Below, piece after piece: positions 32,871 through 44,165 of a stretch of 64,000 nt of DNA. Positions within the stretch are counted from its first letter, which is position 1; each line of letters begins with the position of its first letter. The position numbers were made by a program, and so were the translations under genes. The notes beneath the pieces are model-generated. The model worked only from the letters and a program-made list of their open reading frames with translations, ran no database searches and had not been told where the DNA came from. This stretch comes from Letharia columbiana (Eukaryota > Ascomycota > Lecanoromycetes > Lecanorales > Parmeliaceae): positions 930,001 through 994,000 of the forward strand of contig NW_023501039.1 of NCBI RefSeq assembly GCF_014066305.1, read 5' to 3'.

Positions 32871-33438
32871 ATGGCCTCCATCGTACAGGCACATAATCTT
32901 GCGCCATCCCAGCCCCTAGCCACTTCTCAATGGGCACATAAGTATCGTGGGGTATGTTTGCCTCGGTCCTGGAATCGCAGTGATCACTGCAACTATAGAA
33001 TTGATATGCGGTCAGGCTACGGTAGAAGACCTCGACCCACCTCCCGCACTCTCCTCAAAACCAACAGACTCCATCTCCACCGCTCTCATGAATGCATACG
33101 AACGCGACTACACCCATCTCACAGTCGTCTCTGAAGACACCCGTGCTCTGTTAGGCTACCTCAACATCCCTCGGTTGAAAGAACTGTTGAAGAATGGCAC
33201 AGTCAAGGACTCAGACTACGTCGAAAAAGCCATGCAGAAGTTCCAACGGAGAGGCAACGTCTACAAGGTCATCACCATGGACACACCGCTGGAGGAGCTG
33301 GAAGCGTTCTTCAACGGAGGAGTCAATGAAAACGGACCGCAAGACTTTGCGGTGGTGACGGATGGGAGTAGAAGATTCGTGCTTGGTGTGGCTACGAAAA
33401 GTGATTTGGAGGAGTTTGTGAAGAGGAGACCTGCATGA
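32871..33438 (+). CDS. Small CBS-domain protein
   Basis: Two exons, 32871-32951 and 33016-33438, 167 aa. The intron ends at gcggtcag, the later of two candidate acceptors, because this joins KYRG to ATVEDLD, the conserved start of this fungal family. A CBS pair covers about residues 30-165 (SISTALMNAYERDYTHLTVV, LGYLNIPRLKELL, VYKVITMDTPLEELEAFF, DFAVVTDGSRRFVLGVATKSDLEEF). CBS pairs usually bind adenine nucleotides and regulate a partner; this protein has nothing else, so it would act as a separate sensor or scaffold. The partner is unknown. Confidence 0.88.
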
Positions 33439-33942
33439 ACAGCGAGGGGAGTGCTAGGATGAGCTATGCATGTTTCACGAAGTCATGAGAGGCTCGAAGA
33501 GCCTCATGCATGTGGAGGCGTTTGATACCATGGTATGGCGTGGAAGAACTGTCTCCTTTCTGAGGCTTCCGGTAGGCATTTCACTTCATTACTCAACTTG
33601 GGTAAACCAAACATCGCCGAAGTCTTGGGGGTGTTGCTGCAACATTGTTGAAATTATTGGCTGCTTGCCTTGACTCTGGACCCCTGAAGTGAAAGTTGCC
33701 CAAGTTTGCCAGCAGTCAAAAGGGAAGCTAGTCGAACAGAACCTCACTTTCCTACTTCTATCCTCACCAAGTACCCTCAAACATCCAGCATCTTCCCAAA
33801 ATCTGAACTCATTTGGGCATTGTTCATGGGCTTACTTCCCAACGTCTCGTCGTCTACAACCTACACTATCCCCATCACGTCTACCACATTTAGCGAATTC
33901 GCCAGCTACAAGTCCAAACATTCACCGGCTCCATCTCAAACC
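33439..33942. other. Intergenic, upstream of the BAH gene
   Basis: 504 bp. An open frame extends upstream of the BAH-protein start, with an earlier in-frame ATG at 33826, so the true start may lie here. No other gene. Confidence 0.35.
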
Positions 33943-35043
33943 ATGTCTTCTGACGCCGACATGGACTCAGACCCCTCCACTCCTCCAAAATCAAATAATC
34001 CACCCTGTATGTTCACAGTCGAACAATTTCAGCTAGCAGCCTCATCCCAAGAAACCGACAGCGAACCCTCCGACGTCTACATCGTGCGTCCCACCGCGAT
34101 CTGGGACAGTCTCCAGCGCTTCAAAGAGGTTATCAGTACGTACTAGCCCGCCCGCCCGCCTTCCCTCACCCCCTCACCACCAACGTCCACCCAGTCGACG
34201 ACGAACGCTACCGCATGCACGACGTCGTCGCCGCCGCCCGCCACGACCTCCCCAACTCCCCCCTCTGGACCGCCCACGTCCTCGAGATCCGCGGCCACAC
34301 ACCGTCCGGCCAGGTCTCGATCCGGGTCTTCTGGTTCCACCGACCCGCGCAGCTTCCCCCCTCGCTCCGCCACCCCTACCAAGGCCGCCACGAGCTCCTG
34401 GCCTCCAACGCCATGGCCGTCATCGACGCAACGGCCGTGGCCGGCCGGACGGCCGTGTCGCACTGGCGCGAAGCGGACGAGGCCGTGCCGGCCGCGGGTC
34501 TTTTCTGGAGGCAGACGTACGACGTCCAGGCGCAGGCGCTGAGCGTACGTGCTGCATGCCACCGCCCCCGTCCCCCCCCCCTTCCTAATCCAATCTCTTC
34601 ATTCTCCAAAAGAAAAAGAAACCAAAAAAGCTGACACGCCCCCAAAAAAAAAGCCACTCCACACCCCCTGCCCACCCCCCTGCATCCTGCACCACAACCC
34701 CGACGAAACACTAATCAGCTGCCCCTCGCCCGGCTGCGACGCGCGCATGCACGAGTCGTGCATCCTCGACGCCACTCGCTCCCGGCTGCAGGCGGACGCG
34801 GAAGCCGAAGCCGGCGGGAAAGGGAAGAAGAAGAAGAAGAAGAAGAAGAAGAAGAAAGCGAAAAAGGGAAAGGGGGGTCCGTCTTTGGAAGTGGAAGTGG
34901 AATGGATGGACGAACCCTCCGAGGGCTACGGTGCTCCGGTTACGGAAGGACCGGTGGAGCCAGGTGGACGGGACGGGCATTTTTGGCTGGAGGAGGTGTA
35001 TTGTTTGGGTTGCGGGGGCGTGATGGAGGTGAGGGTGTCTTGA
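33943..35043 (+). CDS. BAH-domain protein with PHD-like zinc finger (EPR-1/BP1-like candidate)
   Basis: Modelled as 33943-34135, 34195-34544 and 34654-35043, 310 aa. Residues about 65-180 are a BAH domain (YRMHDVVAAARHDLPNSPLW, VFWFHRPAQLPPSL, GRHELLASNAMAVIDATAV, FWRQTYD). The last exon carries a C4HC3-like set: CPPPC, NPDETLISC, GC, MHESC and a final YCLGC, which fits a PHD finger interrupted by a run of 11 Lys. BAH-PHD proteins such as Neurospora EPR-1 read H3K27 methylation; this protein is a candidate of that type, not a proven one. The second intron (109 bp, Pro-rich-like and A-rich) is the least certain part: the acceptor in the A-run at 34653 was chosen because it alone keeps the frame with the gtacgt donor. 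Pro/Gly and GC content are high. Confidence 0.65.
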
Positions 35044-35431
35044 GGGTGAGACGTGTTCGGCTGTTAGGTGGTATTCAGGGGTGTGTGACTTCGGTTTGTG
35101 CTGAGGGAGCTTCAGCTGCTGCTGAGTGAGGAAGGAGTAGGCGGTTCGGGTCTCCTTTCACAGAGTGGCTTAGTGAAGGGTTAACTGAACAAGAAATAGT
35201 TAGAACGTCTGGCTTCTTCCCCGATTGAATCGCTATTCCATTGGCCAAGTACCACTGAGACCGAAGTTTCATTACAAATGCATACAGCGCGACATTACAA
35301 GTCATCGCCCAGCAATACTAGTATTGTACACCCTCTACAGGTGACACGGCCCAGAATAACAGAAACAATGCATCGCTCATACCGCTCAAATGCCAGTATA
35401 CTCATACAAGCTCCTCACTCCAAGGCCACCA
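35044..35431. other. Intergenic between convergent genes
   Basis: 388 bp holding the 3' flanks of the BAH gene and of the minus-strand SDR. No gene seen. Confidence 0.4.
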
Positions 35432-36711
35432 TCAAGGCCACCATCTAACCCTCTCATAGCTGGCGATTATCTCCCTCAACCTCTCCTCCGTCAATCTTTC
35501 CCTCTCAATTATCCAACCCAGGACGTCTTTCGCCTTTCTAGCGTTCAAGCATAGATTGCTATCTTTCAACAACTCCTTCTCCATGAATGGACTTAGTGGA
35601 CTCCCTTGGCCGTGATCTATGCCTGCCTTTTTCATCATCTCGGCCCACGGCTGCAGCACATCGTCGTTCACATCATCAACGACGCTGTCGAGATTCATTT
35701 TTGCGAAGGAAGATATGAAAGAGCCTTGAAAGCCAGTCCTGATGTTGAAGATGTTGGACACAATGGTTGCAAGCGTTTCCTGCTTGGTATCCCCATTGTC
35801 CACAATGTTGAAAGCGCGATCCGCCATGTTGCTCTGCTCTGTTGGAGGGTTTCGCGAGCACCAATCCGCAGCCTTCCAAGCCGCAGAACAGACATCGAGA
35901 ACGTGCACGGTATTGATCCGCAGTTCCTTGGACCATAACCACTTTAGCTCCTTGTTGAGCTCCTGGTATACCCGTGCTAGACATAGCCCACGAGCAAGAA
36001 AACCAACGTCGTATTCACCGTAGACGTGAGCTAGGCGTAAGCAGACGTACTTCAAGCCTTGCTCCCTGGCAAGCCTCTCCAATGCCTCCTCCGCTTGCAA
36101 TTTTGCTCTGGATATCTTGAGCCAAGGTCTCAGCTGCGCGGTCTCTGTGCAGCCACCGGATGATATTGTGGAGGAGTTCGGTGACTTATAGACTATGCCA
36201 GTACTGAATTCGATAAAATTCGGCGAAGGTCTTATCTTCGCGATGTGTGTAGCAAGATTCGTAGTAAGAGCAGTAGCACGCAGAGCGTAGATCGAGGGTT
36301 CTTGTGAGTAGCGTGTCTCCCCTCCGCAGTTGAAGACATAGGAGAAGTGGCGACCTGAGGCAAGCGTGAACATTCGGCCGAGGGAAGTTTCTTTGCTGGC
36401 ATCCGCCTGCATGAATTTGTCTTCCGAACATGCCTCTGCGAACTCTGGGGGCAGACGGGCCAGTTGTGGCAGGACTTTGTCGACCAGGCGGACCTCGGAA
36501 GCCAGGTTGTTGCGGTGGATGTAGAGGGCTAGGAAGCGGCCGATATAACCTGCAATTTGGTGAGATCAGCAAAAGGTCGACCTCATTATGGAGCCTTGGG
36601 GGCAGGGGGAAGAATACCCAGGCCTCCTACGATCAAGACCGCGGGCTTGTCGTCACTCGGCCCAGCTATGGTGGGGCCTGAAAAGGTGTTGGCTGTGCTT
36701 AAGTCTGCCAT
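35432..36711 (-). CDS. Extended short-chain dehydrogenase (NAD-dependent epimerase / 3-beta-HSD-like)
   Basis: Two minus-strand exons, 36711-36618 and 36549-35432, 403 aa. The intron splits the nucleotide-binding motif, which reads VLIVGGLGYIGRFLALYI once joined: the Gly-rich loop of an extended SDR. Then come a Val-Asp acidic end of strand 2, NCGGETRYSQEP, LRLAHVYGEYDVG and, near the C terminus, a helical segment LGWIIERERLTEERLR. The usual catalytic Tyr-x-x-x-Lys is not evident: the expected place reads PWLKISRAKLQAEEAL, with no Tyr four before Lys. The closest relatives are fungal NAD-dependent epimerase/dehydratase and 3-beta-hydroxysteroid dehydrogenase-like proteins of unknown substrate. 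The start at 36711 is the nearest ATG before the Gly-rich loop. Confidence 0.82.
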
Positions 36712-37964
36712 TGTTGGTTTTAAGTTCCTGAGCAGTGAGACTGATCGATGCCTGCAGACTTCAGCTAGGAAAATGTAGCTGAAGAAGTCAAGCTCTGATG
36801 AAGCAAGTAGTATGAGATATGACAAGTGTATGGCGCATGAGCAGGAAGGAGCATTGATTGCTTGAGGAATGTGTCCAAGGAAGAGGGACAGAGAGCTGCA
36901 GCTTTATATCAAGCGCGAAGGAAAGGCAGGAGCTCTGAGCTGAGATGATCTGACGAGAAAGGCAAGAGTCCGCAGAGATTGATTGGGCATCAATGGTGTC
37001 AGAGAAGCCCCCAAGAAGCTGACAGTGCAGCGAGTAAATTAGACAGTGGCCTTCGATAAGGGCGAGGGATTATTGATCATGCAGTTATGGTCCATGTAAC
37101 GTCGCTCAGCGCAGGAACTCTGCACCTAGAGAAAAACTGGAGACGTGTACGTTACAATGTTGGCTTGGGTCGTGTGACTGCTAAGTAAAGCTGGTGTGAA
37201 GAATGTTTCAGGTACTGCTGCGTAGAGAGGAAGATGAATAATATGAACAGATAAGTAATGCGAAGATTAGCAAGGGAACAATGGGGGCCTCGGGAAATGA
37301 GGGATGGGAATTTTTCAGTCGCAAACATGCGTCGAGGCAGAAACATATGGCATCATTGTGCATGAAGAGACCCGCCCCCCACATCACGGGTGGGTTTGGT
37401 TATGGGGTTGCCTCGTGGCATGATCCCACCGGGTAAGATGAAACAAACAAAACATATCTGTTTGAGGGAATCATTCCATCTCTGAGAGAGTAGGGATGGT
37501 GCATGCTGCAGGTATCTCGCTCTGACGGACAAGGACTCGGACTCGGACATGGTCAAGCTAAATACCTAGCCAGTCTTGATTGTGCCGACACGAGAGCACA
37601 GCAGTATTTCTCAGCAACAATCTCAATCCCTTTCTTTTCTATTGATGACTCAAGCATCAATCGCAATGCTTGCTCTATGTACAAAAGAGGACTATGCAGT
37701 GAAAAGACAGATGTTCTAAAATCGATGCACCAGCTTTTCCATGCATGCAAAGATCCTGCGAGTCATTCCGTGCGAACCGCAGGCCATGCGATCCTTAGCA
37801 ATCTGCTTTCCAAAGTAGCCACCACTCATGGACCGCCTTCACCCCATGCCAGCTTCCGAAAGGACATGGCCCTCCCGTAATCCAAGCCAAGCCATGCAAT
37901 ATTACTGCCGTAGCAATCCTCAAACTCCCTGTCTTGAAACCGTGGCAACCCGCAAACCTGCTTT
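36712..37964. other. Intergenic, SDR promoter to TOP1 3' end
   Basis: 1.25 kb. Read on the minus strand, a TATA-like GATATAAAG lies near 36900-36908, about 190 bp before the SDR start. Short frames occur but none is convincing. The TOP1 terminator should lie just left of 37965. Confidence 0.4.
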
Positions 37965-40900
37965 TCAGAATTCCCAATCCTCGTCCACCGACTTGATTGC
38001 CCAATCGAATTTCTCCCGCAGTGTTTTGGAGAAGAATTTCTCGATGGGCACATCAAACTTCTTGGAGAAGACCACCGTAAGACGCGGATCGATGTAATTC
38101 TGCGAGAATTTGTAAGCACTACCCGAAACATGAAACTAAGGAAGCACTCACAATCTTAGACGTTCCGAGGGCAACCTCTTTGTTATTTTCCTTGTCCTTG
38201 GCCTGGAAGAGCATGTTGTTGACGCGTTGGTCCAGCTTTGCCAAGTTACCCTCGCATTTCTCCACGGTGGGTCCCTTGCCTTCGGCCTCCACTTTGCCAG
38301 TCTTGTTCTCCTTCTTGAACTTCTTAGCCAATTCATCAGCATCTTCAAGTCGTTCCTCAAGCTCCTTATGCTTCATTTCCTTTCCGCCGTCAGCTGTCAG
38401 CTTCTCGTTCTCCCTCTTGAACTTCTTCTCAATCTTTTGGCGCTCTTCCTCAACCAGGAAATTCTGGTGCTCGTGTATCCAGGTCTCCTCCAATTCGTCG
38501 TCAAGCTGGAAGTACCCATCCCCTTCTTCCTTTTCCTTCTTTTTCTTGATTTTGGGATCGATGTTAAGCATCATCTGCTTCATTCGCCACTTCTGGTACT
38601 TGAGGCCTTTGATACGGTCGCCAAGCTTCTCCATCTGCGACTCATGTCCTGCGGCAACAGTACGCTTGTGATTGCAAAGGATAGCTACCTTGCGATTTGC
38701 CTCGTTGTAATCGACAATCTTCTCCGCAATGCTACCAGTCGACTTCATGTTTTGAAGCAACTTCGACATGGTGAAGGACGCGTTGTAAGTACGGAACACT
38801 TTGGCGGTCAATCCAGACATGTAATTGGAGAGATGCTTGTTAAGTGCACTGGTCTGTAATCATTAGCACAGAACCAAGCAACCAATTGGGATTACGCACC
38901 GTGAGGCGATCGAAAATTTCGTCACCGTCCGTCTTGGGAGAACTCTTGAAGATCTTTAGATTCTTGAAAACTTGGGCGTCGACTTCTACCTCGTCGTAGA
39001 AGCGAATGCTGTCTTTACCGAGAAAATCGAAGATGACCTTATTCGGAGGCTTGAGAGTAACGTGTTCGAATTTCAGCGAACAGCAACCGACCGTATCTGC
39101 CTCATCCTCGCCTTTCTCATTGCCAGCACGTAGTGCAAATTGGTCGATTAGATACACTGCTGTTGCTCGTTGACGGTTCGCCATGACTTTGTCTTTCAAC
39201 TCGGCAGTGTAGTCTTTGCGTATATGATCAATATGTTTCTAAACAATCAGCTCCACACTCAGATCCGTCATTAACCGACCACGTACCTTGAGCTCTCGTG
39301 CCTTCTCAAATTTCTTAAAGTCGCTTTGACCCTTGACATCAGAATTGGCAGCAAGCATGACATACTTGTAGGCAGCGTTGATATTCTCTTGCCACATCGC
39401 TAGCCAGGTGCCTTCTTGATCATGCTTGATCTCTTTCCAACTGTAGCCTTCGGGTGGCGCAGGCACTGTAGCTTCTTTGCCGATATTGATGGTGATTTGT
39501 TCAGGCTCCACCCTCTTCTTGACTCTGCCTGTCTTTGGATGGTCGCCGCGACCCCGGAAAAGACCGGGAGGCTCCACACGAAAGTTCCCGACTTTTTGCT
39601 TGCGGTTGTCCCACATACAATACATGTAGGGTGCTTCAGCAGCATCTTTGTCCGCCTTTAGCTGTCTCTTTTCGGCAGCTGAAAGGGCCTTCTTCTCCAT
39701 GCGCTGTGCGTCGTAATAGTTGAAGATAGGTTGAAACCCGCACTTGCTGAACTCCTTGATGTTGACCTTGTTGCCGTTTCTGTCAGTAGCTCCGCCAGTC
39801 TCCTTCAGCATCTTCGTCAAGTCGTCGAAAAAGTTCTTCTGAAAGGTCGGATTCTCGACATTGTGAGTGGAGTTCAACATAGCTCCGAAAAATCCAGCGA
39901 TCTCCTCAGCTTCAGGTGCCATCCTTACTGGGTTTCCATCGTACAGCATTTGGACGTTCTTCGGCAAGGGTTGGTATTCCGGAGGGAAGACTACACCCGC
40001 ATGCTCCAGCGTAGTCCATTTCTTCGTGCCGTCGCCTTTAGTAGGGTCCTCCCACCAACGGTACTCCTCCTCTTCGGCCTCAGCTTCTTCATCTTGTTTC
40101 GTCTCCTCTCTTTTCAAAGCTTTGCCCTTTTTCTTTGGGGTCGACGTTTCAGCCTTCGAGTCGGCGTTCTTTTTGGCCGGCGCTTTCTTAGCGAGAGGCA
40201 CATCATCATCTGACTCTTTTTTGACATCATTGGTTTGGCTTTTGCGCTTCTTCGATGGAGCTGCAGTACCGTTTGTTTGTTTCTTTGGGTGTTCTTTCTC
40301 GTCCTTCCGTATCGCCTTGGCCTCTTTCGCAGCACTTTTCTGGATATCGGCTTTCTCTTTGGCAAGTTTTTCGCCTAAAGGTGCATCTGAATCTTCAGAT
40401 TCGCCGATGGCTGTCTCAGACGCTTTGACAGGCTTTCGCAGCAACGTTGGCGACTTGTTTTTAATCTTTTTGGACACAAGTGGGGCATCGTCAGAGTCGG
40501 ATTCCACGTCGGCCTTGTTTTTGCCTTTGGACAGACAACGCCGCTTACTCTGTGACGAGTCAGCAACGTCAATTCCATACTTCACATGGTTCTCGCCAAC
40601 AACGCACCAGAGGTTTTCCTTCCTCGTCATCCTCCTCACTTGCTTCCTTGTATGACTTTCTGTTGCCCATGCTGCTGCGGGCTTTCCGCTTTCCATTTGC
40701 ATTGCCGTTGACCGCCGGCCCATCAATGTCCATCTCATCAACTGGGCCATTTCTGATGGAAATTCCGGGTGCCCCGTGTACGGCTGGCGGGTTTGCCTTG
40801 TCCATTGTCTTGTCGACGCTCTCGGAAATGATGTCTTTGGACTTGAGAGGATGTCCTGATGTAAATACCATTAGTAAAGGGGATCTTGCAGACGGTCAAG

Positions 40901-41071
40901 TGAGGTAGAGAAGTGAAACAATCAAACGTAGAGTAGGCGGCTTGCGCTATTAACGGCCCAGCCGAGTCCTAAATCAGACGAATTATTGCAGCGAGAGGAT
41001 AACGTACCATTCGTAACGCCGTTCGCCTTATGAGTTGTAGCCAGAGGCCTGTCATCGTCTGAGGAACTCAT
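37965..41071 (-). CDS. TOP1: DNA topoisomerase I
   Basis: Six minus-strand exons: 41071-41008, 40855-40608, 40549-39287, 39238-38900, 38853-38152 and 38099-37965, 916 aa. Type IB topoisomerase, which relaxes supercoils ahead of polymerases. The N-terminal 270 residues are charged and disordered, with Lys-rich nuclear-localisation-like stretches and four copies of a D-D-x-P-L motif. The core begins [34 protein letters not shown]; the catalytic pocket includes [21 protein letters not shown], and the linker is a long charged coiled coil. The final exon opens [15 protein letters not shown], placing the nucleophilic tyrosine at residue 874, where it forms the covalent bond with DNA. Divergent from ATP3. 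Confidence 0.96.
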
Positions 41072-41560
41072 TGTGGCAAGATGAGGTAGGATGCAGGCAG
41101 TGAGATGTTGCCAGCACTCAAGGAGGAGTCGGGTCTAAATACTCCCGCTGAATGACAGCTAGCCGACGCGACTGTGAAGGAACAAAACGCTTATATTGGG
41201 CTTGCACGGTGGAGCATGTCGGCTGGAGTGTGGTGTAAGAAAAGGTACGTGTTGAAATTATCTAAAGGAATGTAGTGAAGACGTGGAAAGTAAAGGGTCC
41301 CAAAAGTGAATGAATGGAAATGTAAAGTAGGACTGACTGAAGGCGGCCTCGTTGAACCCGCCTGGCGCCCGCAAAGTTGTGGGAGAGCTGCGCTAGTCCA
41401 ATACTAGGCTAGCTCCTTTTCGAGAACCTCAGTTGTTCTGGCACTTGGCGAGCATAGCTGGTTCTTCAGCGTCGGTAACAATCAATTGACCATCATTTTC
41501 TATACTCCACCCGGGGGTCAGCTGTGTTTTCTCAAAGTATTTGAAGGTCCTTTGTTCACG
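41072..41560. promoter_or_regulatory. Divergent promoter region, TOP1 / ATP3
   Basis: 489 bp between the start codons of two strongly conserved housekeeping genes. No TATA box stands out; both genes may use TATA-less promoters. Confidence 0.45.
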
Positions 41561-42745
41561 ATGCTCTCGCGAGCTGTTCGGCCAGCTTTCAATGCTGCAG
41601 CCGTGGTGTCCGCCCGGTAAGCTCTTTGCCTAAGCAATCACCTCGCCAGCTTGTCCACGGCGAATTCTAGAAGGCTGGAGAGACACAACAAACGTTTCTC
41701 CGTCAGACTCAGCTGATGATCAACCTGCAGGCCCATTGCCGCAGATGCCGCCGGCTATGCCACCCTCCGCGAAATCGAAGGCCGTCTCAAATCCATCCGC
41801 AACATTGAGAAAATCACAAAAACCATGAAAATCGTCGCCTCCACCAAACTCAACCGAGCTCAACGCGCAATGGTGGACTCTCGAAGCTACGGAGAGACTT
41901 CCAACACCGTGTTCGAAAAGGCAGAGACCAAGCCTATCGAGTCCGAAGATAAGAAAACCCTCATCATAGTGTGCTCCTCGGACAAGGGTCTTTGCGGCGG
42001 TATCCACTCTGGACTGTCAAGAGCCACGAGGAGGATGTTGGAGAAGAAGCCGAATTCGGATCTTGTGGTATTGGGCGAGAAGTCGAAGGCGCAGCTGGGT
42101 AGATCGAGTGGAAAGAATATCCAGCTGAGCTTTGCGGGCGTTGGAAAGGACGTGCCGACTTTTGCGGATGCACAAGCCATTGCGGACCAGATCTCGCTGC
42201 TGCCGACGGATTATGCCGATGTGCAAATCTTGTACAACAAGTTCATCAACGCAACCAGTTACGAGGCTACGCCAATTGAGGCGTTTTCTGAGGAGGCCAT
42301 CCGCGAGTCACGTAATTTCGCCCCTTTTGTTGTTCTCACAAGTACTTCTCTGACTCAACTTTCAGCAAACTTCGCCGCTTTCGAGATTGATGACGAAGTG
42401 CTCGCCAATCTCCGCGAATACGCCCTTGCCAACTCCCTCTACTGGGTAAGTCGCCTTGCCTTCCTAGCCCATGCCCCTACCACTGTGCTGACTATCGACT
42501 AGGCTCTCGCAGAAGGCCACGCTTGCGAACAGTCCGCCCGACGCAATGCTATGGACGTAAGTAACCCATGCTTCCCATCCACCCTAGAGCTACCGCCAGC
42601 TAACATGCGCATTTCGTAGAACGCCTCCAAGAATGCAGGAGACATGATCAACAGGTTCCAAATCCTTTACAACCGTACCCGCCAAGCTGTTATCACTGGA
42701 GAATTGGTCGAGATTATCACTGGTGCCTCCGCTTCGGAAGGCTAA
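41561..42745 (+). CDS. ATP3: ATP synthase gamma subunit, mitochondrial
   Basis: Four exons: 41561-41616, 41731-42445, 42503-42556 and 42620-42745, 316 aa. The gamma subunit is the central rotor shaft of F1. The first exon gives a presequence, [19 protein letters not shown], typical of import into mitochondria. The mature start is [31 protein letters not shown], the signature N-terminal helix; the C-terminal helix [30 protein letters not shown] is assembled from the last two exons. The first intron is 114 bp; an internal acceptor near 41670 exists but would break the frame. Divergent from TOP1. Confidence 0.96.
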
Positions 42746-43259
42746 GTGGTGTCATGTATATTAGCTATTAAAGACTTGGGCAATCCTGTTTCATTGAGTG
42801 TCTCGAAGATTGTGAGCATCATTTGTGGCAGGATATTTGATCAACGCAGCATTCGAAACTTGGCATTGACATCCGTGTTGCTACCGAATGCTAAAGCCAC
42901 TAAATAGTCTCATACCTAAGGTTCTATTCGACCTGCTAATGGACACGCTGCGAGGGTATAGTACCATCCAAGGACCAAGTATCGACACCAATATCCATGC
43001 CAAGGCGACAGCCGCGCCTGAATTCCTACTTTAAAATCTCTCTCTGCTCCTGAACACATACCCTGAAGCCTTTCTGTCCTGGAACAGATACCATCAAAAC
43101 ACATTCCTTCCTATTCGATCCACCAAGCTCCCACATACCATTCGAGCCGCGTTGTCCTGAAACACATCCTCATATACCAATGCTGCTTCCAACAAAGCGG
43201 TAAGTCGTCCAGGAATTCTGCCATTGATTGGCAAATCGTCAAACCCTTCAGCCAAGCAA
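42746..43259. other. Intergenic between convergent genes
   Basis: 514 bp of ordinary composition. No gene recognised. Confidence 0.4.
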
Positions 43260-44165
43260 TCAATGATGTCCAACAAGCACATGCTCCTCCAAGCACCGAG
43301 CAAACGACTCATGCCTGAAACCGAGCAACCGGAAAAACTTTAGCCTTTTGATTCCGATGACCAGATCCTTAAGCATCTTCATTTCGGCCTTGAGCATCAC
43401 ATCCGCTGCCGGGCCTTCTCTCTTCATTCGACTGTCTGCTCTGTCGGTGGCTGGTGCGCGTTGATGGGCTCCTTTGTCCTTGCTTGGTGAAGTTTGACTA
43501 CATGTGATCATTATTTTTAGGTTCGCGTCCTTCTCTATCGATGCTGTTCGCTTCTTCTCCACCATCTCTTCCTTTCCGACAATAGCAATTTCAAGCTTCA
43601 GCAAGCCCTTCAACTCCACCAGCGCACGAGCCACGAGTGGAAATTTAGCCCACAGCTTATCAGCCCAGTCAATCTCAAGCTTGATATCCGTGATCATTTG
43701 CCTCTTGCTCCCTGACAAAGATAGGAGATGCTCGTCGAAGTCGAAGGAAGTGGCTGGCGAAGAAGTGGTGAACGTGTTCTCGCCGTACAAGATAGGGACG
43801 CCAACGGTGTGGAAGACTTTGCAGACCTGAAGGACCTTTGGCTCAACGTGGGTGCGGTATCCTCTTGGTATGGTGATGAAATCGTGCTGGAGAATCAGTG
43901 GGGTGGACGAGGTTAGGAGGTTGCGGAGGATCTTTCTGATGATGCTGAGCGGAAGAGTGAGGATCGTCGAATTAAAGGTGTTCACCGAGACCGCGTTCGC
44001 TGGGGCAAGGCGAGTGGGCGCGGTTTCGGTGCAGCTCTCAAGAAAGGCGTCGAGGAGCTGGCTGTTATCTTCCTCAGACGATATGGTGCGTTCAGATTCC
44101 GTTTCAAGAGTGTGAGGCTGGACCTGAGGGGTGGCAACTACCATCAACGGCATAATGACGGCCAT
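43260..44165 (-). CDS. F-box-like hypothetical protein, 301 aa
   Basis: A single minus-strand exon. Residues 68-130 (LPLSIIRKILRNLL, then VLQVCKVFHTVGVPILYGENTF) have the layout of the F-box-like / DUF7730-type fungal proteins: a short Leu-Pro helix, a Cys-Lys-x-x-x segment and the Leu-Tyr-Gly-Glu-Asn-x-F motif. These are abundant, fast-changing proteins in filamentous ascomycetes and some act as adaptors for ubiquitin ligases. The middle section contains a Lys/Ser-rich insert (residues about 205-250). No signal peptide. Whether it binds Skp1 is not shown. The C terminus may be longer if an unseen intron exists. Confidence 0.6.
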   Translation of the reverse strand: MAVIMPLMVVATPQVQPHTLETESERTISSEEDNSQLLDAFLESCTETAPTRLAPANAVSVNTFNSTILTLPLSIIRKILRNLLTSSTPLILQHDFITIPRGYRTHVEPKVLQVCKVFHTVGVPILYGENTFTTSSPATSFDFDEHLLSLSGSKRQMITDIKLEIDWADKLWAKFPLVARALVELKGLLKLEIAIVGKEEMVEKKRTASIEKDANLKIMITCSQTSPSKDKGAHQRAPATDRADSRMKREGPAADVMLKAEMKMLKDLVIGIKRLKFFRLLGFRHESFARCLEEHVLVGHH

